Shown here one piece after another: positions 48,347 to 56,732 of a stretch of DNA of 64,000 nucleotides; position 1 is the stretch's first letter, and every line of letters starts with the position of its first letter. The stretch lies in the NCBI RefSeq assembly GCF_036250065.1, contig NZ_CP109199.1:3162001-3226000 (forward strand), given 5' to 3'. A model generated the notes under the pieces. That model saw only the letters and a program-made list of their open reading frames with translations, did not search any database and was not told the origin of the DNA. Made by a program: the position numbers and the translations under genes. The DNA comes from Micromonospora sp. NBC_01699. GTDB lineage: Bacteria; Actinomycetota; Actinomycetes; Mycobacteriales; Micromonosporaceae.

Positions 48347-50911
48347 ATGACGCAGCCACCCGGTGACTCCGGCGTTGACCCCTGGGACGAGTTCCTGGCG
48401 CGGTACTTCGGGCGCGGTGAGGGGCGCCGTCCGGCCCACCGGGTGGACATCACCCGACTGATGACCGCCGATGCCCGGGAACTGCTCGCCGACGCCGCCC
48501 GCCGGGCCGCCTCCGCCTCCAGCAGCGACCTCGACACCGACCACCTGCTCTGGGCCGCGTTGCAGCGCGAGCCGCTGCGCGAACTGGTCCGCCGGGCCGG
48601 GGCCGACCCGGACGCGCTGGCCGGTGCGCTCGGCGGCCAGCAGCGCCCGGCCGAGCCGGCGCCGCAGGGGCAGGTGCCGCCGAACCTCTCCCTCACCCCG
48701 GCGGCCAAGCGCGCCCTGCTCGACGCCCACCAGCTCTCCCGCGCCATGGGCGCCTCCTACATCGGGCCCGAGCACATCCTGATGGCGCTGCCGCTCAACC
48801 CCGAGTCACCGGCCGGGCGGATGCTCGCCGCCGGCCGGATCCAGCCGCAGTCGCTGCAAAACGCCAACTCGGAGCGGTCCGGGGCGGCCGGCCCCAAACC
48901 GGACCGGGGCACCCCGACCCTGGACCAGTACGGCCAGGACCTCACCGACCTGGCCCGCGCCGACGAGATCGACCCGGTCATCGGGCGGGCCGACGAGATC
49001 GAACAGGCGGTGGAGATCCTGTCCCGCCGAACCAAGAACAACCCGGTCCTGATCGGCGAGGCCGGGGTCGGCAAGACCGCGATCGTGGAGGGGCTGGCGG
49101 AGCGGATCGCCGACGGCGACGTACCGCGCACCCTGCTCGGCAAGCGGGTGGTCCAGCTCGACCTGGCCGGGCTGGTCGCCGGCACCCGCTACCGGGGCGA
49201 CTTCGAGGAGCGGCTCAAGAAGGTGATCGACGAGATCCGGTCGCACGGCGAGGAACTCATCGTCTTCCTGGACGAGCTGCACACCCTCGTCGGTGCCGGC
49301 GGCGCGGGCAGCGAGGGCGGGATGGACGCCAGCAACATGCTCAAGCCCGCGCTGGCCCGGGGCGAGTTGCGGGTGGTCGGCGCGACCACGCTGAACGAGT
49401 ACCGGCGGCACATCGAGAAGGACGCGGCACTGGCCCGCCGGTTCCAGCCGGTGCTGGTGCCGGAACCGTCGGTGGACGACACGGTGGCGATCCTGCGCGG
49501 CCTGCGCGACCGCTACGAGGCACACCACCAGGTGCGGTTCACCGACGAGGCGCTGGTCGCCGCCTCCGAACTGTCCGACCGCTACCTGACCGACCGGTTC
49601 CTGCCGGACAAGGCGATCGACCTGCTCGACCAGGCCGGCGCCCGGGTACGGCTCCGTACCCGCACCCCGGACAACGACGTACGCGACCTGGAGCGGGAAC
49701 TGGAGGACCTGCGCCGGGACAAGGAGCAGGCGGTCGCCGACGAGCAGTACGAGCGGGCGTCGCAGCTGCGTGACAAGTTGCAGGGCGTACAGGAGCGGAT
49801 CGAGTCGTCCCGGGGCGACAACGGCCAGCAGCAGGTCCCCGAGGTACGGCCACAGGAGATCGCCGAGGTGGTCTCCCGCGCGACCGGGATCCCGGTCAGT
49901 CAGCTCACCGAGGAGGAACGCGACCGGCTGCTGCGCCTGGAGGGGCACCTGCACGAGCGGATCGTCGGCCAGGACGACGCGGTCAACGCGGTGGCCGAGG
50001 CGGTGCGGCGGTCCCGTACCGGGCTGGCGGATCCGAACCGGCCGATGGGCAGCTTCCTCTTCCTCGGTCCGACCGGTGTCGGTAAGACCGAGTTGGCGCG
50101 GGCCCTGGCCGGGGCACTGTTCGGCGAGTCCGACCGGATGATCCGGCTCGACATGAGCGAGTTCCAGGAGCGGCACACCGTCAGCCGCCTGGTCGGCGCC
50201 CCGCCCGGCTACGTCGGGTACGAGGAGGCCGGTCAACTCACCGAGGAGGTACGCCGACGCCCGTACGCGGTGGTGCTGCTCGACGAGATCGAGAAGGCGC
50301 ACCCGGACGTGTTCAACATTCTGCTCCAGGTGCTCGACGACGGCCGGCTCACCGACAGCCAGGGCCGTACGGTCAACTTCCGCAACACCGTACTGATCAT
50401 GACGAGCAATCTCGGCTCGGAGCTGATCACCGGCAGCCAGCGCAGCGTCGGCTTCGGCGGGGACGGTGAGGAGGACGAGACCATCGAACTGCGCGAGCGG
50501 TTGATGCGTCGGTTGCAGGAGCACTTCCGCCCGGAGTTCCTGAACCGGATCGACGAGGTGATCATCTTCCGTCGGCTGGAGAGCGAGCAGTTGCGGCAGA
50601 TCACCGAGTTGCTGCTGGAGGAGACCCGGCGACGCCTGCACGCCCAGGACATCGTCGTCGACTTCACCACCGCCGGGGTGGACTGGATCGCCGAACACGG
50701 CTACCAGCCGGAGTTCGGAGCCCGGCCGCTGCGCCGGACGATCCAGCGCGAGATCGACAACCGGCTGTCCCGGATGTTGCTGGACGGTTCGCTCTCACCC
50801 GGCCAGCGGATCACGGTCGACGCCGCCGACGGTGCGCTCACCTTCGACGTCTCGGACAGCGACCACAACAGCGGACGCAACCCCGCACCTGCCTCGGCAG
50901 CCGCCGAATGA
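48347..50911 (+). CDS. ClpC-like AAA+ chaperone/protease ATPase
   Basis: This 854-residue Hsp100 protein has an N-terminal Clp_N repeat region (about 35-165), a first AAA+ module with Walker A GEAGVGKT (near 237), a UVR-type middle segment ([20 protein letters not shown]), a second AAA+ module with GPTGVGKT (near 574) and a D2-small domain. The UVR segment and short middle favour ClpC over ClpB. It unfolds proteins for ClpP. The N-terminal domain diverges from housekeeping ClpC, so this is probably a second, stress-inducible paralogue, in line with the SigB-like promoter. Confidence 0.9.
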   Translation: MTQPPGDSGVDPWDEFLARYFGRGEGRRPAHRVDITRLMTADARELLADAARRAASASSSDLDTDHLLWAALQREPLRELVRRAGADPDALAGALGGQQRPAEPAPQGQVPPNLSLTPAAKRALLDAHQLSRAMGASYIGPEHILMALPLNPESPAGRMLAAGRIQPQSLQNANSERSGAAGPKPDRGTPTLDQYGQDLTDLARADEIDPVIGRADEIEQAVEILSRRTKNNPVLIGEAGVGKTAIVEGLAERIADGDVPRTLLGKRVVQLDLAGLVAGTRYRGDFEERLKKVIDEIRSHGEELIVFLDELHTLVGAGGAGSEGGMDASNMLKPALARGELRVVGATTLNEYRRHIEKDAALARRFQPVLVPEPSVDDTVAILRGLRDRYEAHHQVRFTDEALVAASELSDRYLTDRFLPDKAIDLLDQAGARVRLRTRTPDNDVRDLERELEDLRRDKEQAVADEQYERASQLRDKLQGVQERIESSRGDNGQQQVPEVRPQEIAEVVSRATGIPVSQLTEEERDRLLRLEGHLHERIVGQDDAVNAVAEAVRRSRTGLADPNRPMGSFLFLGPTGVGKTELARALAGALFGESDRMIRLDMSEFQERHTVSRLVGAPPGYVGYEEAGQLTEEVRRRPYAVVLLDEIEKAHPDVFNILLQVLDDGRLTDSQGRTVNFRNTVLIMTSNLGSELITGSQRSVGFGGDGEEDETIELRERLMRRLQEHFRPEFLNRIDEVIIFRRLESEQLRQITELLLEETRRRLHAQDIVVDFTTAGVDWIAEHGYQPEFGARPLRRTIQREIDNRLSRMLLDGSLSPGQRITVDAADGALTFDVSDSDHNSGRNPAPASAAAE

Positions 50912-50921
50912 GCACCGGTAG

Positions 50922-50983
50922 CGGCGGTCGGGTGAGCATCGGCGGCGGTCGGGTGACCATCGGTGGCGGCGGTCGGGTGAGCG
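50922..50983 (+). repeat. Three 17-bp direct repeats after the ClpC-like gene
   Basis: CGGCGGTCGGGTGA followed by two or three variable bases occurs at 50922, 50943 and 50967, at spacings of 21 and 24 bases. It lies in the short gap between the ClpC-like stop and the next small gene. Confidence 0.6.
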
Positions 50984-51032
50984 AGGGGGCACGGGTGGGG
51001 ACAGACGGTGGCACGGCGAGGGGAGTCGGACG

Positions 51033-51233
51033 GTGAGTCAGCCTGAGGAAAGCCGGGAGAAGAGCCCGAAGACCGACGCGGTGCTGCAACCGCCGACCGC
51101 GAACCCCGACCGAACACAGTTGCGGGGCGACCAGGACGGGCCGGGCAGCGACGACGCCGACCGCGACGAGGCCGACCGGTCCGGGGACGACCCCGGTACG
51201 GGGATCTCGTCGACGTCCCGGAAGGAGCGGTGA
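51033..51233 (+). CDS. Small acidic hydrophilic protein
   Basis: This 66-residue protein, MSQPEESREKSPKTD onward, is rich in Asp, Glu, Ser and Arg and should be disordered. The GTG start has a modest RBS (GGGGAGTCGGA). Its TGA overlaps the ATG of the DUF3140 gene (TGATG), which supports it as a real coupled gene. I do not recognise a family. Confidence 0.55.
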   Translation: MSQPEESREKSPKTDAVLQPPTANPDRTQLRGDQDGPGSDDADRDEADRSGDDPGTGISSTSRKER

Positions 51234-51583
51234 TGGCTCGCGAGCAACGCATCGAACCCGAGGTCGAACAGCTGTGGCAGGACTTCCACGACCGGGTCAA
51301 CGTCACCTCGGAGCAGTTGCGCACCTGGCTGATGACGCAGGGGTCGGGTGAGGAGGCGTTCGGGCCGGGTCCGGACCTCGACCTGCCCGAACCGGGCCGG
51401 CAGATCCTCGCCGTGAAGCGCAAGCGCAAGGTCGACCTGACCCCGGACGACATCGACGTGATGCGGGAGACGGTGGACGAGATCGAGGGCCTGCTCGACT
51501 CCCGCCCCGACCTCGGCCCGAGCGACGAGACCTGGCGGCGTGCCCTGCTCGACCTCGGCCACGACCCCCTCGCCGACCGCTGA
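51233..51583 (+). CDS. DUF3140 family protein
   Basis: This is a 116-residue protein matching DUF3140. Typical pieces are LWQDFHDRVNVTSEQLRTWL, GSGEEAFGPGPDLDLPEPG, KRKRKVDLTPDDIDVMRETV and WRRALLDLGHDPL. The family is small, cytosolic and of unknown function; the basic KRKRKV stretch could contact nucleic acid. ATG at 51233 behind AAGGAG. A long hairpin follows. Confidence 0.87.
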   Translation: MAREQRIEPEVEQLWQDFHDRVNVTSEQLRTWLMTQGSGEEAFGPGPDLDLPEPGRQILAVKRKRKVDLTPDDIDVMRETVDEIEGLLDSRPDLGPSDETWRRALLDLGHDPLADR

Positions 51584-51618
51584 ACCACCCACCAGCCGCC
51601 CACCACGGGCACTCCGTT

Positions 51619-51664
51619 ATCCCGAAGAGTTCGGCCGGCCGGAGCGAGCCGAACTCTTCGGGAT
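51619..51664. terminator. Bidirectional hairpin terminator
   Basis: A perfect 17-bp inverted repeat (51619-51635 with 51648-51664) with a 12-base loop lies between DUF3140 and the convergent 78-residue gene. Confidence 0.75.
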
Positions 51665-51700
51665 CACCTGTGGGCACTGTCGTTTGTTGGGGTGGGACGG

Positions 51701-51937
51701 TTATTCACCGCCGATGCTGGGGGCGCCCAGGCCGGCCGTTTCGGCGGCGTCCCGGCGTTCGTCCCGCAGTGCCTGCTCGCGGGCGAGCAGGGCCGCGTAC
51801 TCGGCGATGTCGGCGGGGGTGGGCAGGTCGGGCGCCCGGCGCAGGAACGCCTCCACGTCGCGGGAGGCTGCGGTGTGGGCGGCGGCGATCCGCCGGGCCG
51901 TTTCCCGGGCGTCGTCGGGCGGGATGAGGTCGGTCAT
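51701..51937 (-). CDS. Small hypothetical protein
   Basis: This 78-residue helical protein begins MTDLIPPDDARETARRIAAA and continues with LPTPADIAEYAALLAREQALRDERR. It is charged, has no membrane segment and no recognised motif. An RBS-like GGGTAGG lies just upstream of the ATG at 51937. Confidence 0.55.
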   Translation of the reverse strand: MTDLIPPDDARETARRIAAAHTAASRDVEAFLRRAPDLPTPADIAEYAALLAREQALRDERRDAAETAGLGAPSIGGE

Positions 51938-51992
51938 GTACCTACCCGTACCCGGTTCGGGGCGATTCGCACCTGCCGGCGATCTCCGCACG

Positions 51993-52077
51993 GTTGCCCG
52001 AGCCGGGGACCTCGCGTGGGCCGGGAACGCCAGGTGGGGCGGGACTTTGCCCGAGCCGGGGACGTCGCGTGGGCCGG
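51993..52077. repeat. Direct repeat of 32 bp, two copies
   Basis: A 32-base segment at 51993-52024 recurs at 52046-52077 with a single C-to-G change in the GACCTCGCG/GACGTCGCG part. It lies in the non-coding gap between the 78-residue gene and the S1 protease gene. Confidence 0.8.
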
Positions 52078-52112
52078 GGGCGGGTTGCGGGGTCCGGTGC
52101 GTACCCCGCACC

Positions 52113-52162
52113 CCGCCCGGATCCGGGCGGTGGCCGACCGGCGCGGGTCTGACCCGCGCCGG
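52113..52162 (-). terminator. Hairpin terminator of the S1 protease gene
   Basis: Just after the protease stop (minus strand) lies a 12-bp inverted repeat (52138-52149 with 52151-52162). A second perfect 18-bp palindrome follows at 52113-52130. Confidence 0.6.
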
Positions 52163-52176
52163 CCGGTTCCCGTTCG

Positions 52177-53676
52177 TTACGGGTTGGTGATGCCGAGCGT
52201 GTAGCTGCCCGAGCCGCTGTAGGCGTAGACGTCGTAGCGGTAGTACCCGGCCGTGCCGTTGTACGTGATCGTCTCGTCCGCGCTGGCGGTCTCGGCGGCG
52301 GCCACGTCGACCCAGGCGCTGCCGTTCCACTTTTGCAGGTAGAGGTCGAAGTCCACCCCGGACGGACCGTCGAGGCAGCCACGGTGGGTGCCGGAGACGG
52401 TCGACTGGTAGTAGCTGCCACCCGGCTGGATCTGGCTGTTTCCGCTGGTCACCGAGCCGCTGTAGGTCGCCTCGTAACCGGTGCAGCCGGTCGGCGGCGG
52501 GTTGCCGCCGCCGCTGCCGGTACGCAGCGTCAGGCCGTACACCGACAGGATCTCGTTGACCGGCTGGAAGTAGGTGGTCCCGCCGGAGGTGCAGTTGCCG
52601 GAGCCGCCGGAGGTGACACCCTGCGCCTGCTGACCGGAGAGCCAGGAGCCGCCCGAGTCACCCGGTTCGGCGCAGGCGTTGGTACGGGTCAGCCCGGAGA
52701 CGGTGCCCTGCGGGTAGGTCACCGACGAGTTCTTCGCCTGGACGGTGCCGCACTTCCAGCCGGTGGTAGAGCCGGACCGGCAGATGGCCGCGCCGACCGC
52801 CGACTCGGTGGAGCCGGCCACAGTCACGTTGCCGCCGGCGTAGTTGTTCACCCAGGGCTGCGGGGTCCAGTTCGAGTTGGTCTGCACCCAGGCGTAGTCG
52901 TTGCCCGGGAACGAGGAGCCCCGGAAGGTGCCGGAGGCAACCTGGTTGAAGCCCTGGGTCGCGGTGCCGGTCGTGCCACAGTGGCCGGCCGTCACGTAGC
53001 CGCCGGTCACCGGGAAGCCGACCGAGCAGCGTCCGCCGCCCATGTAGTAGGCGTCGCCGCCGCGTACGTCGTAGAAGGGCACCGGGGACTCGGTGGTGGG
53101 AACCAACCGGACCGCCTTGGCGTCCACGCCGCTCGCCTTGACGAAGGCGCTCGCGGCGGTGCCGTTCTTGGCCAGTACGACCACGGTGTTGCTGGCCACG
53201 TCGACGTACCAGCCGGCGACCGAGGTGTGCGTCGCCTTCGTGGCGGCGCGGTCCAGCCCGCTCTTGACACCGTCGAGTTCGGCCGCGCTGCGCGCGACCA
53301 CCCTCGCCTGGGCGCCCGCGCCGGTGACCCGGCCGGCGAGCGCGGCGTCGGTGATCGCGACCACCAGGGCGCCGCCGTCGGCGCTCACCCAGCCACCGGC
53401 GTACGCCCGGCCGAGTGCCTTGCGCAGGTCGGCGTCGGTCCGGCTGGCCTTGTCGTCGCGGGTGATCCGGTCCTTCGCCTGGCTGGCGTTCAGGCCGAGG
53501 TCACGCTCCATGGCGGCCAGCATCTCCGGCGTCGCGGCGGTGCCGGTCGCGCTCGTCGATTCGGTCGCGCTCGTCGATCCGGTGCCGGGGGCCGCGTTCG
53601 CGGGTACGGCCACGGTGCCGAGGACACCGGCCGGCAGCAGGATCACCGCTGCCACTGCGGCGAGTCTTCGCTTCAT
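52177..53676 (-). CDS. Secreted S1 family serine protease (alpha-lytic/streptogrisin type) with C-terminal beta domain
   Basis: This 499-residue exported protease has a signal peptide (about 1-28), an inhibitory pro-region (about 45-195; alpha-lytic-type), a chymotrypsin-fold catalytic domain (about 205-395) and a C-terminal pre-peptidase-like beta-sandwich (about 410-499). The triad is His in VTAGHCG, Asp in PGNDYAWVQ, and Ser in EPGDSGGSWL. The RBS AGGAGAC precedes the ATG. The extra C-terminal domain may bind substrate or aid export. The protease gene lies downstream of a same-strand LysR gene with a 359-base gap. Confidence 0.93.
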   Translation of the reverse strand: MKRRLAAVAAVILLPAGVLGTVAVPANAAPGTGSTSATESTSATGTAATPEMLAAMERDLGLNASQAKDRITRDDKASRTDADLRKALGRAYAGGWVSADGGALVVAITDAALAGRVTGAGAQARVVARSAAELDGVKSGLDRAATKATHTSVAGWYVDVASNTVVVLAKNGTAASAFVKASGVDAKAVRLVPTTESPVPFYDVRGGDAYYMGGGRCSVGFPVTGGYVTAGHCGTTGTATQGFNQVASGTFRGSSFPGNDYAWVQTNSNWTPQPWVNNYAGGNVTVAGSTESAVGAAICRSGSTTGWKCGTVQAKNSSVTYPQGTVSGLTRTNACAEPGDSGGSWLSGQQAQGVTSGGSGNCTSGGTTYFQPVNEILSVYGLTLRTGSGGGNPPPTGCTGYEATYSGSVTSGNSQIQPGGSYYQSTVSGTHRGCLDGPSGVDFDLYLQKWNGSAWVDVAAAETASADETITYNGTAGYYRYDVYAYSGSGSYTLGITNP

Positions 53677-54035
53677 CCGTTCGTCTCCTAAGGGTGTGCC
53701 GGGTCCCGGCGCGGCGGGCGAAGCGGGAGCATGGGGGTTGCTTCGCCACGCCGTGGCGACGCGGCGGCGTCCAACCCGGTGACCCGGCGGTGCGGATGTT
53801 CCGGTGCCCTGCCGACCGGGGGTCAGACCCGGTGCCGGGCGGCCGTTGGCCGTCCTGCGGGGCCTGGGTCGAGCAGGGCAGGCTTAACTTATCGGCCACA
53901 TAATCGACACAGGTATATACCACCTTGCTCATACCGCTCGGGCGCTGTCACGGCCGAACGCGGCGCCGCCGGAAGCGCACCCGGCAGGCGACGGGCACGG
54001 AGACAGGCAGGTGCGTACGCCGACCCGTGGTCGGG
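53677..54035. other. 359-base intergenic region upstream of S1 protease
   Basis: No gene seen. An AT-rich section around 53885-53930 holds the 10-bp palindrome GGTATATACC (53912-53921), a likely regulatory site for the protease gene. Confidence 0.4.
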
Positions 54036-55007
54036 TCAGGCGGCGGCCATCTGCTGCGGCCCGAAGGCCGGGTTGCGGGCGAGCCAGGCGAGGTAGTCCG
54101 GGTTGCGGTCCAGCGAGTCGGTGTACGCGGCGACTGCGTGGCCGAGCACCCGGTCGGCGATCCCGGCCGCCGGTGCCTCCGGATGCCAGCCGAGCAGCAA
54201 CCGCCACCGCAGCGGCGCACCGGCCAGCGGTCGGGTCACCAGACCGGACACCGGGCGGAAGGTGGCCTGTGCCAGCGCCACCGCCTCACCGGCGTCGACC
54301 AGGTCCAGACAGCCCCGGATGTCGGTCTCGTACACCTTGCGCGGGGTGAATCCGGCCCGCGCGCAGGCCGCCGCGAAGCAGTCACCGAAGCAGCCGTCGC
54401 CGGGTGCCACCGCCCACTGCTCGTCGTGCAGCGTCTCCAGCTTGACCTCGTCGGCGGCGGCCAGCGGGTGCGCCTCGGGCAGGACGACGAAGACGGCGTC
54501 GACCGCGATCGCCCGCCAGGTCAACCCGAACTCCGCCGACGGGGTGGCGTCGCCGCAGACTCCGGCCAGCGCGTAGTCGAGCCGGCCGCCGAGCACCATC
54601 TGGGCCAGCTCGTCGACGTACCAGGAGGCGTAGGTGCTGATCTGGGCGTGCGGCTGGTCGGCCGCGAGACGGTGCACCAGCCGGCCGACCAGCGGGCTGT
54701 TCACCCCACCGAACCGGTAGCGGCTCAACGTCGTACCGGTGCCGGCGAGCCGGGCCGCCTCGTCCTGGAGCCCCTTCATCGCGGGCAGCAGCACCCGGGC
54801 GCGGGCGAGCACCAGTTCGCCGAGGGCGGTCGGCCGGGCGCCCCGGCGGTCCCGGTCGAACAGCGGGCCGCCGAGGGTACGTTCGATGCGCTGAAGCTGG
54901 GCGGTGAGAGCGGGTTGCGCGAGTCCCAGCGTGGACGCAGCCTTGGTCACGCTGCCGGTCTCCGCGATGGCGCAGACCACCTTCAGGTGCCGCAGCTCCA
55001 GGTTCAT
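54036..55007 (-). CDS. LysR family transcriptional regulator
   Basis: This 323-residue regulator has an N-terminal LysR winged helix (MNLELRHLKVVCAIAETGSV, AASTLGLAQPALTAQLQRIE) and a C-terminal substrate-binding domain (about 92-300). ATG at 55007. The target is unclear; neighbours on the same strand are the ThuA-like gene upstream and the S1 protease gene downstream. The last 20 residues (YLAWLARNPAFGPQQMAAA) extend beyond the usual fold. Confidence 0.9.
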   Translation of the reverse strand: MNLELRHLKVVCAIAETGSVTKAASTLGLAQPALTAQLQRIERTLGGPLFDRDRRGARPTALGELVLARARVLLPAMKGLQDEAARLAGTGTTLSRYRFGGVNSPLVGRLVHRLAADQPHAQISTYASWYVDELAQMVLGGRLDYALAGVCGDATPSAEFGLTWRAIAVDAVFVVLPEAHPLAAADEVKLETLHDEQWAVAPGDGCFGDCFAAACARAGFTPRKVYETDIRGCLDLVDAGEAVALAQATFRPVSGLVTRPLAGAPLRWRLLLGWHPEAPAAGIADRVLGHAVAAYTDSLDRNPDYLAWLARNPAFGPQQMAAA

Positions 55008-55107
55008 AGCGTGACGGTAGGACTATGACGGGATCTACGGGAAGACCTTCGGCCAGTGAAAGATCCCCCAAAGGCAAAGTAAAAAGTATCCGAACGGTCC
55101 ACCAGGG

Positions 55108-55797
55108 CTAACGTGCGGCCCAGAGCAGTCCACGTTCGGTGATGAGGCGTACCTCGGGTACCTCAAAATCGTCCAGCTTGTGGCCCACCGTCGAGACGAA
55201 TATCCGGCCCGAGCCCCAGTTTCGAGTCCATATTGCGGGGACCGTGACCGGCTGCTGCCACGGTGTGCCCGAGGAACCCGCACCCGCCGGGTCGGCCGGG
55301 TCGGCGGGGTCGGCATCGAAGGTCACCGTGGCGAGTACGTCGTTGAGCGGGTCGGTCAGCACCCAGTACTTCTCGGTGTGCACCCGTACCGAGTCGATGT
55401 CGGCGACGACCGGGTGCCCGGCCCGCTCCGGCACGACGGTCAGTTCATGGTGGACGAAGCCGGGCGGGTGGTATATGAAGACGCCGCCGGTGAGTTGGTG
55501 GTAGGTGGTGTGCTGGAAGGCGCCGACGATGCCGCCGTGCCAACCGGCGAAACCCGTGCCGGCCCGGACCGCTTCGGCCAGGCCGGCCGCCTGGGCGTCG
55601 GTGATGGTGCCGATCGACCAGCACTGCACGATCAGGTCGGCGGCGGCCAGCCGGTCGGTGTCGGTGTAGACGTCGAGGTCGGAGTAGACCCGTACGGCGA
55701 AGCCCCGCTCCCGCAGGAACGGGATGAACAGCTCCGTCGCCTGCACCGGGACGTGCCCGTCCCAGCCGCCGCGCACCACTATCGCGTCCCGCACCAC
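55108..55797 (-). CDS. ThuA-like (trehalose utilisation) domain protein
   Basis: This is a 229-residue class I glutamine amidotransferase-like fold of the ThuA family. Marks are VVRGGWDGHVPVQATELF, GTGFAGWHGGIVGAFQ, the conserved His in VHHELTV, and WTRNWGSGRIFVSTVGH near the C-terminus. ThuA-like proteins are linked to disaccharide metabolism, but the reaction is not settled. Two adjacent GTG codons (55797, 55794) lie behind GGGAGGA, so the exact start is uncertain by one residue. Confidence 0.88.
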   Translation of the reverse strand: MVRDAIVVRGGWDGHVPVQATELFIPFLRERGFAVRVYSDLDVYTDTDRLAAADLIVQCWSIGTITDAQAAGLAEAVRAGTGFAGWHGGIVGAFQHTTYHQLTGGVFIYHPPGFVHHELTVVPERAGHPVVADIDSVRVHTEKYWVLTDPLNDVLATVTFDADPADPADPAGAGSSGTPWQQPVTVPAIWTRNWGSGRIFVSTVGHKLDDFEVPEVRLITERGLLWAAR

Positions 55798-55845
55798 GTT
55801 TCCTCCCGTCCCCGGTGGACCCCGACCGCCCGGCGGTCGGTCCGC

Positions 55846-56493
55846 TCAGGGCCGCGTGCCGTCGGGCAGATCCTCAACGTACGTCTGCCGCCCGGTGACC
55901 GCGTCCCGGACCTTGTCGACGACGCCGACCGCCGGTTCGACGATCCGGTTCCAGGGTGGCGTGGCGGGGGTGGTCGGGTGCGGGCGGGTGGGTGCCGCCT
56001 CCTCGGCGATCTGCACCCGGTTGCCGAGCCGGATCAGATCGGCCTCGGTCGCGATCGACCGCAGCGCCGGGAAGATCTCCGTCGCCGCGACCCGGCTGTG
56101 CCGGTCCACCTGCTCGCTGATCTCGCTGACCGCCCGGTCGAAGTCCGGCTCGCCGGTGCTGGCGGCGGAGAGGTCGACCAGTGCGCGCAGCAGTGCCGCG
56201 TCGGCGGCGATCTCCCGGTCCGCGACCGGCTCCCCGTCCGGCAGTGCGCTGCGCACGCTCGGGTAGAGATACTGCTCCTCGGCCGACAGGTGCCGGGTGA
56301 CGGTCGCGATCAGCACCTCGCCGACCCGGTGCCGCTGCTCGGCCGGCAGCGCCGGATCGGCCAACTCCCGGCAGAGGGTGCCAATCTGCTCGTGCTCGTC
56401 GGCCAGCAGGTCGACCATGCTCGACCCGCCGGGACGGTAGTGCTCGTCGTCGTCGCCGACGGTGGGCGGCAGCGGGGGTAGGGGCACGGTCAC
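55846..56493 (-). CDS. Hemerythrin-like (HHE) domain protein
   Basis: This 215-residue protein has an HHE helical bundle (about 25-165) with iron-ligand-type residues in LLADEHEQIGTLC, LSAEEQYLYPS and VDRHSRVAATEIFP. Such domains bind a di-iron centre and sense or carry oxygen, nitric oxide or peroxide. The tail is Pro-rich. The GTG at 56493 is six bases after AGGAGG. A perfect SigB-like promoter lies 71 bases upstream, which suggests a stress-induced gene. Confidence 0.85.
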   Translation of the reverse strand: MTVPLPPLPPTVGDDDEHYRPGGSSMVDLLADEHEQIGTLCRELADPALPAEQRHRVGEVLIATVTRHLSAEEQYLYPSVRSALPDGEPVADREIAADAALLRALVDLSAASTGEPDFDRAVSEISEQVDRHSRVAATEIFPALRSIATEADLIRLGNRVQIAEEAAPTRPHPTTPATPPWNRIVEPAVGVVDKVRDAVTGRQTYVEDLPDGTRP

Positions 56494-56563
56494 GGTGATC
56501 CTCCTGCGGGCGGTACGACGACTGTGGGCAGTGGCGGAAGTGGATGGGGGAACGTCGACGGCG

Positions 56564-56589
56564 ATACCCGTACCCTCCGAGGGCCAAAC
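56564..56589 (-). promoter_or_regulatory. SigB/SigF-like promoter (hemerythrin gene)
   Basis: Minus strand: GTTT (56589-56586), 16 bases, GGGTAT (56569-56564): a perfect consensus match upstream of the hemerythrin-like gene. Confidence 0.6.
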
Positions 56590-56732
56590 CCGACGGTCGA
56601 TGTCCCCACCCGTACGGTAACGCGCAGTGACCGTCGCGGTGCGGCCGGGCGGCGCCGGGCCGACCCGGTGGCGGCGGATCCGGGGCGGGCCGTGCCGACC
56701 GGCCGCCGGGGTGAACTGGTAAGAAGAACCGC

